Shown: positions 31,630 through 32,324 of the stretch, one piece after another
How positions within the stretch are numbered: position 1 is the first letter of the stretch
Layout of the letters: the number at the start of each line of letters is the position of its first letter
Position numbers and translations under genes: made by a program
Notes under the pieces: generated by a model
Database searches by the model: none
The model's input: only the letters and a program-made list of their open reading frames with translations
What the model was told of the DNA's origin: nothing
Source: an uncultured Clostridia bacterium
GTDB lineage: Bacteria > Bacillota > Clostridia > TANB77 > CAG-508
DNA: 32,324 nt
NCBI GenBank assembly: GCA_947626335.1
Contig: CANQRY010000016.1
Span: 1-32,324, forward strand
Direction: 5' to 3'

Positions 31630-32082
31630 TTACCATATGTCATAATAAAACGTATATAATTTATTTACCATTTCATTTATGATAAATTCCGTGGGGTCTT
31701 CTAAGACTATCAATGCGATAGGAGTGTAGTGTCTTAACCACCATAGTGTGTCATCTACTCCCATCAAATAGATTAATGAGTATAGATTTTCTTTTATGTT
31801 TTTAATATCAATATACTCCAATCTTTCTTTAATATTATATTTCTCTCCTGCACTTGCCGCTGCTTTGAAAACTTCTTCAAGCATAAGCTTTGCCTCAGCA
31901 TCGCTAAGCTCAGCTACTGTGAATTCTTCAAAAATACTATCAGTATCTAATTTATTTACTATTGATATTATTATTTGAATTTCACTTTTAGAAAGTTTTT
32001 TAAACGTCTCTTTTGAATATGGGCTTACCATTGTTTTAAGAAGGTAATCCCTTTCGCATTGTGATAATTTATAATTTTCCAT
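31630..32082 (-). CDS. Unrecognised protein, member of a local paralogous pair
   Basis: 150 residues, helical and soluble; I do not recognise a family. Visible segments: KLSKSEIQIIISIVNKLDTDSI, the shared EAKLMLEEVFKAAASAG, YNIKERLEYIDIKNIKENLYSLIYLMGVDDTLWWLRHYTP, then LIVLEDPTEFIINEMVNKLYTFYYD. A GGGGGTATCACA site precedes the ATG, similar to the paralogue's GGAGGTATTACA. It has its own promoter/leader (32133-32242) and terminator (31568-31604), so the two genes are separate units rather than an operon. Confidence 0.72.
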   Translation of the reverse strand: MENYKLSQCERDYLLKTMVSPYSKETFKKLSKSEIQIIISIVNKLDTDSIFEEFTVAELSDAEAKLMLEEVFKAAASAGEKYNIKERLEYIDIKNIKENLYSLIYLMGVDDTLWWLRHYTPIALIVLEDPTEFIINEMVNKLYTFYYDIW

Positions 32083-32132
32083 TGTGATACCCCCATTTTA
32101 TTAAAAATTTGCTTACCTAAATTTATCACAAG

Positions 32133-32242
32133 TTGCCCTCCTTCCTTAAATTATATAGGAATAAAAAATAATTATATTAATATTATATCACTTTTTTATG
32201 TAAAATCAACTACTTTAGAAATATTTCTACATAAATATACAA
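32133..32242 (-). promoter_or_regulatory. Conserved promoter/leader module, copy 2
   Basis: On minus: TTGATT (32204-32209), 16-bp spacer, TATAAT (32182-32187), then GGAAGGAGGGCAAC, matching copy 1 across about 105 bp with scattered changes. Here the upstream ribosome site is followed by TTG-TGA, or by GTG starting a 34-codon frame overlapping the gene start, instead of the ATG of copy 1. Confidence 0.7.
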
Positions 32243-32310
32243 AAAACTGTTACAGTTCAGTAAGAAATTAAAAATAATTCTAAAAAGCTGTAATATTTAT
32301 GTAACGAAAA

Positions 32311-32320
32311 TTTAATGTAA
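32311..32320 (-). repeat. Single TTACATTAAA motif, inverted, at the window edge
   Basis: TTTAATGTAA is the exact reverse complement of the decamer clustered at 389-506 and 1718-1738. The window ends 4 bases later, so I cannot say whether a phased partner follows. Confidence 0.4.
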
Positions 32321-32324
32321 AAAA

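Noticed and set aside
32245-32257. AACTG-TTA-CAGTT inverted repeat as an operator
   Set aside because: Only 5-bp arms with a 3-bp loop, just upstream of the second leader module and not present at the first copy.

Overview
The window is from a very AT-rich, low-GC Gram-positive bacterium, most likely an uncultured or gut-type member of the Clostridia (Bacillota). This rests on three things: AGA/ATA/AAA-dominated codon use with strong GGAGG-type ribosome binding sites, a mraZ-led division/cell-wall cluster with Firmicutes-type genes (DUF881, small basic protein Sbp, PASTA-containing class B PBP, class B sortase), and a MurE carrying the DNPR motif of meso-diaminopimelate peptidoglycan. I did not compute GC content, and no rRNA or tRNA is visible to fix the taxonomy.

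Layout. 1-2.8 kb is a decaying accessory region: a strong terminator just after a CGCCTCCA sequence reminiscent of a tmRNA/tRNA 3' end, a broken fabG-like reductase gene, an intact RelE/ParE-Phd toxin-antitoxin pair with an operator-like inverted repeat over its promoter, an orphan coding remnant, and an ORF6N-domain gene whose promoter contains an SOS-box-like palindrome. At 2.86-4.03 kb lies a cysteine desulfurase. 4.1-16.4 kb is the division and cell wall (dcw) cluster: promoter with four MraZ boxes, mraZ, rsmH, ftsL, PASTA PBP, murE, mraY, ftsW, an unusual ROK-family protein, murG, ftsQ/divIB, DUF881, sbp. murF, murD, ftsA and ftsZ are absent from it. 16.5-18.6 kb holds a SpoVB/MurJ-type flippase and HU. 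18.7-20.0 kb holds a ClpX paralogue, and 20.1-20.6 kb an MscL with a zinc-ribbon tail on the other strand.

20.8-22.8 kb looks like a three-gene operon: an alkaline-phosphatase-superfamily protein, a 56-residue VbhA-like antitoxin that is too short to stand out as an ORF, and a Fic protein with an intact HPFREGNGR motif. Then come a class B sortase and a frameshifted aspartate kinase, both on the minus strand. 25.1-30.8 kb reads ftsY, murB, yvcK/glmR, a glycogen-debranching-enzyme-like protein that seems to lack its catalytic segment, and ruvC. The right end (30.8-32.3 kb) holds two unrecognised, distantly paralogous minus-strand genes, each behind a near-identical promoter/leader module of about 105 bp.

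Together most of the window makes lipid II precursors (murE, murB, mraY, murG), moves and polymerises lipid-linked precursors (the flippase, ftsW, PBP) and builds the divisome (ftsL, ftsQ). Two sugar-metabolism-like proteins (ROK, debranching-like) and YvcK sit inside these clusters, hinting at a link between carbon status and wall synthesis. The best candidates for something undescribed are the debranching-like pseudoenzyme, the zinc-motif-less ROK protein in dcw, the ClpX paralogue, the Fic system with an altered antitoxin motif, and the duplicated leader plus paralogue pair.
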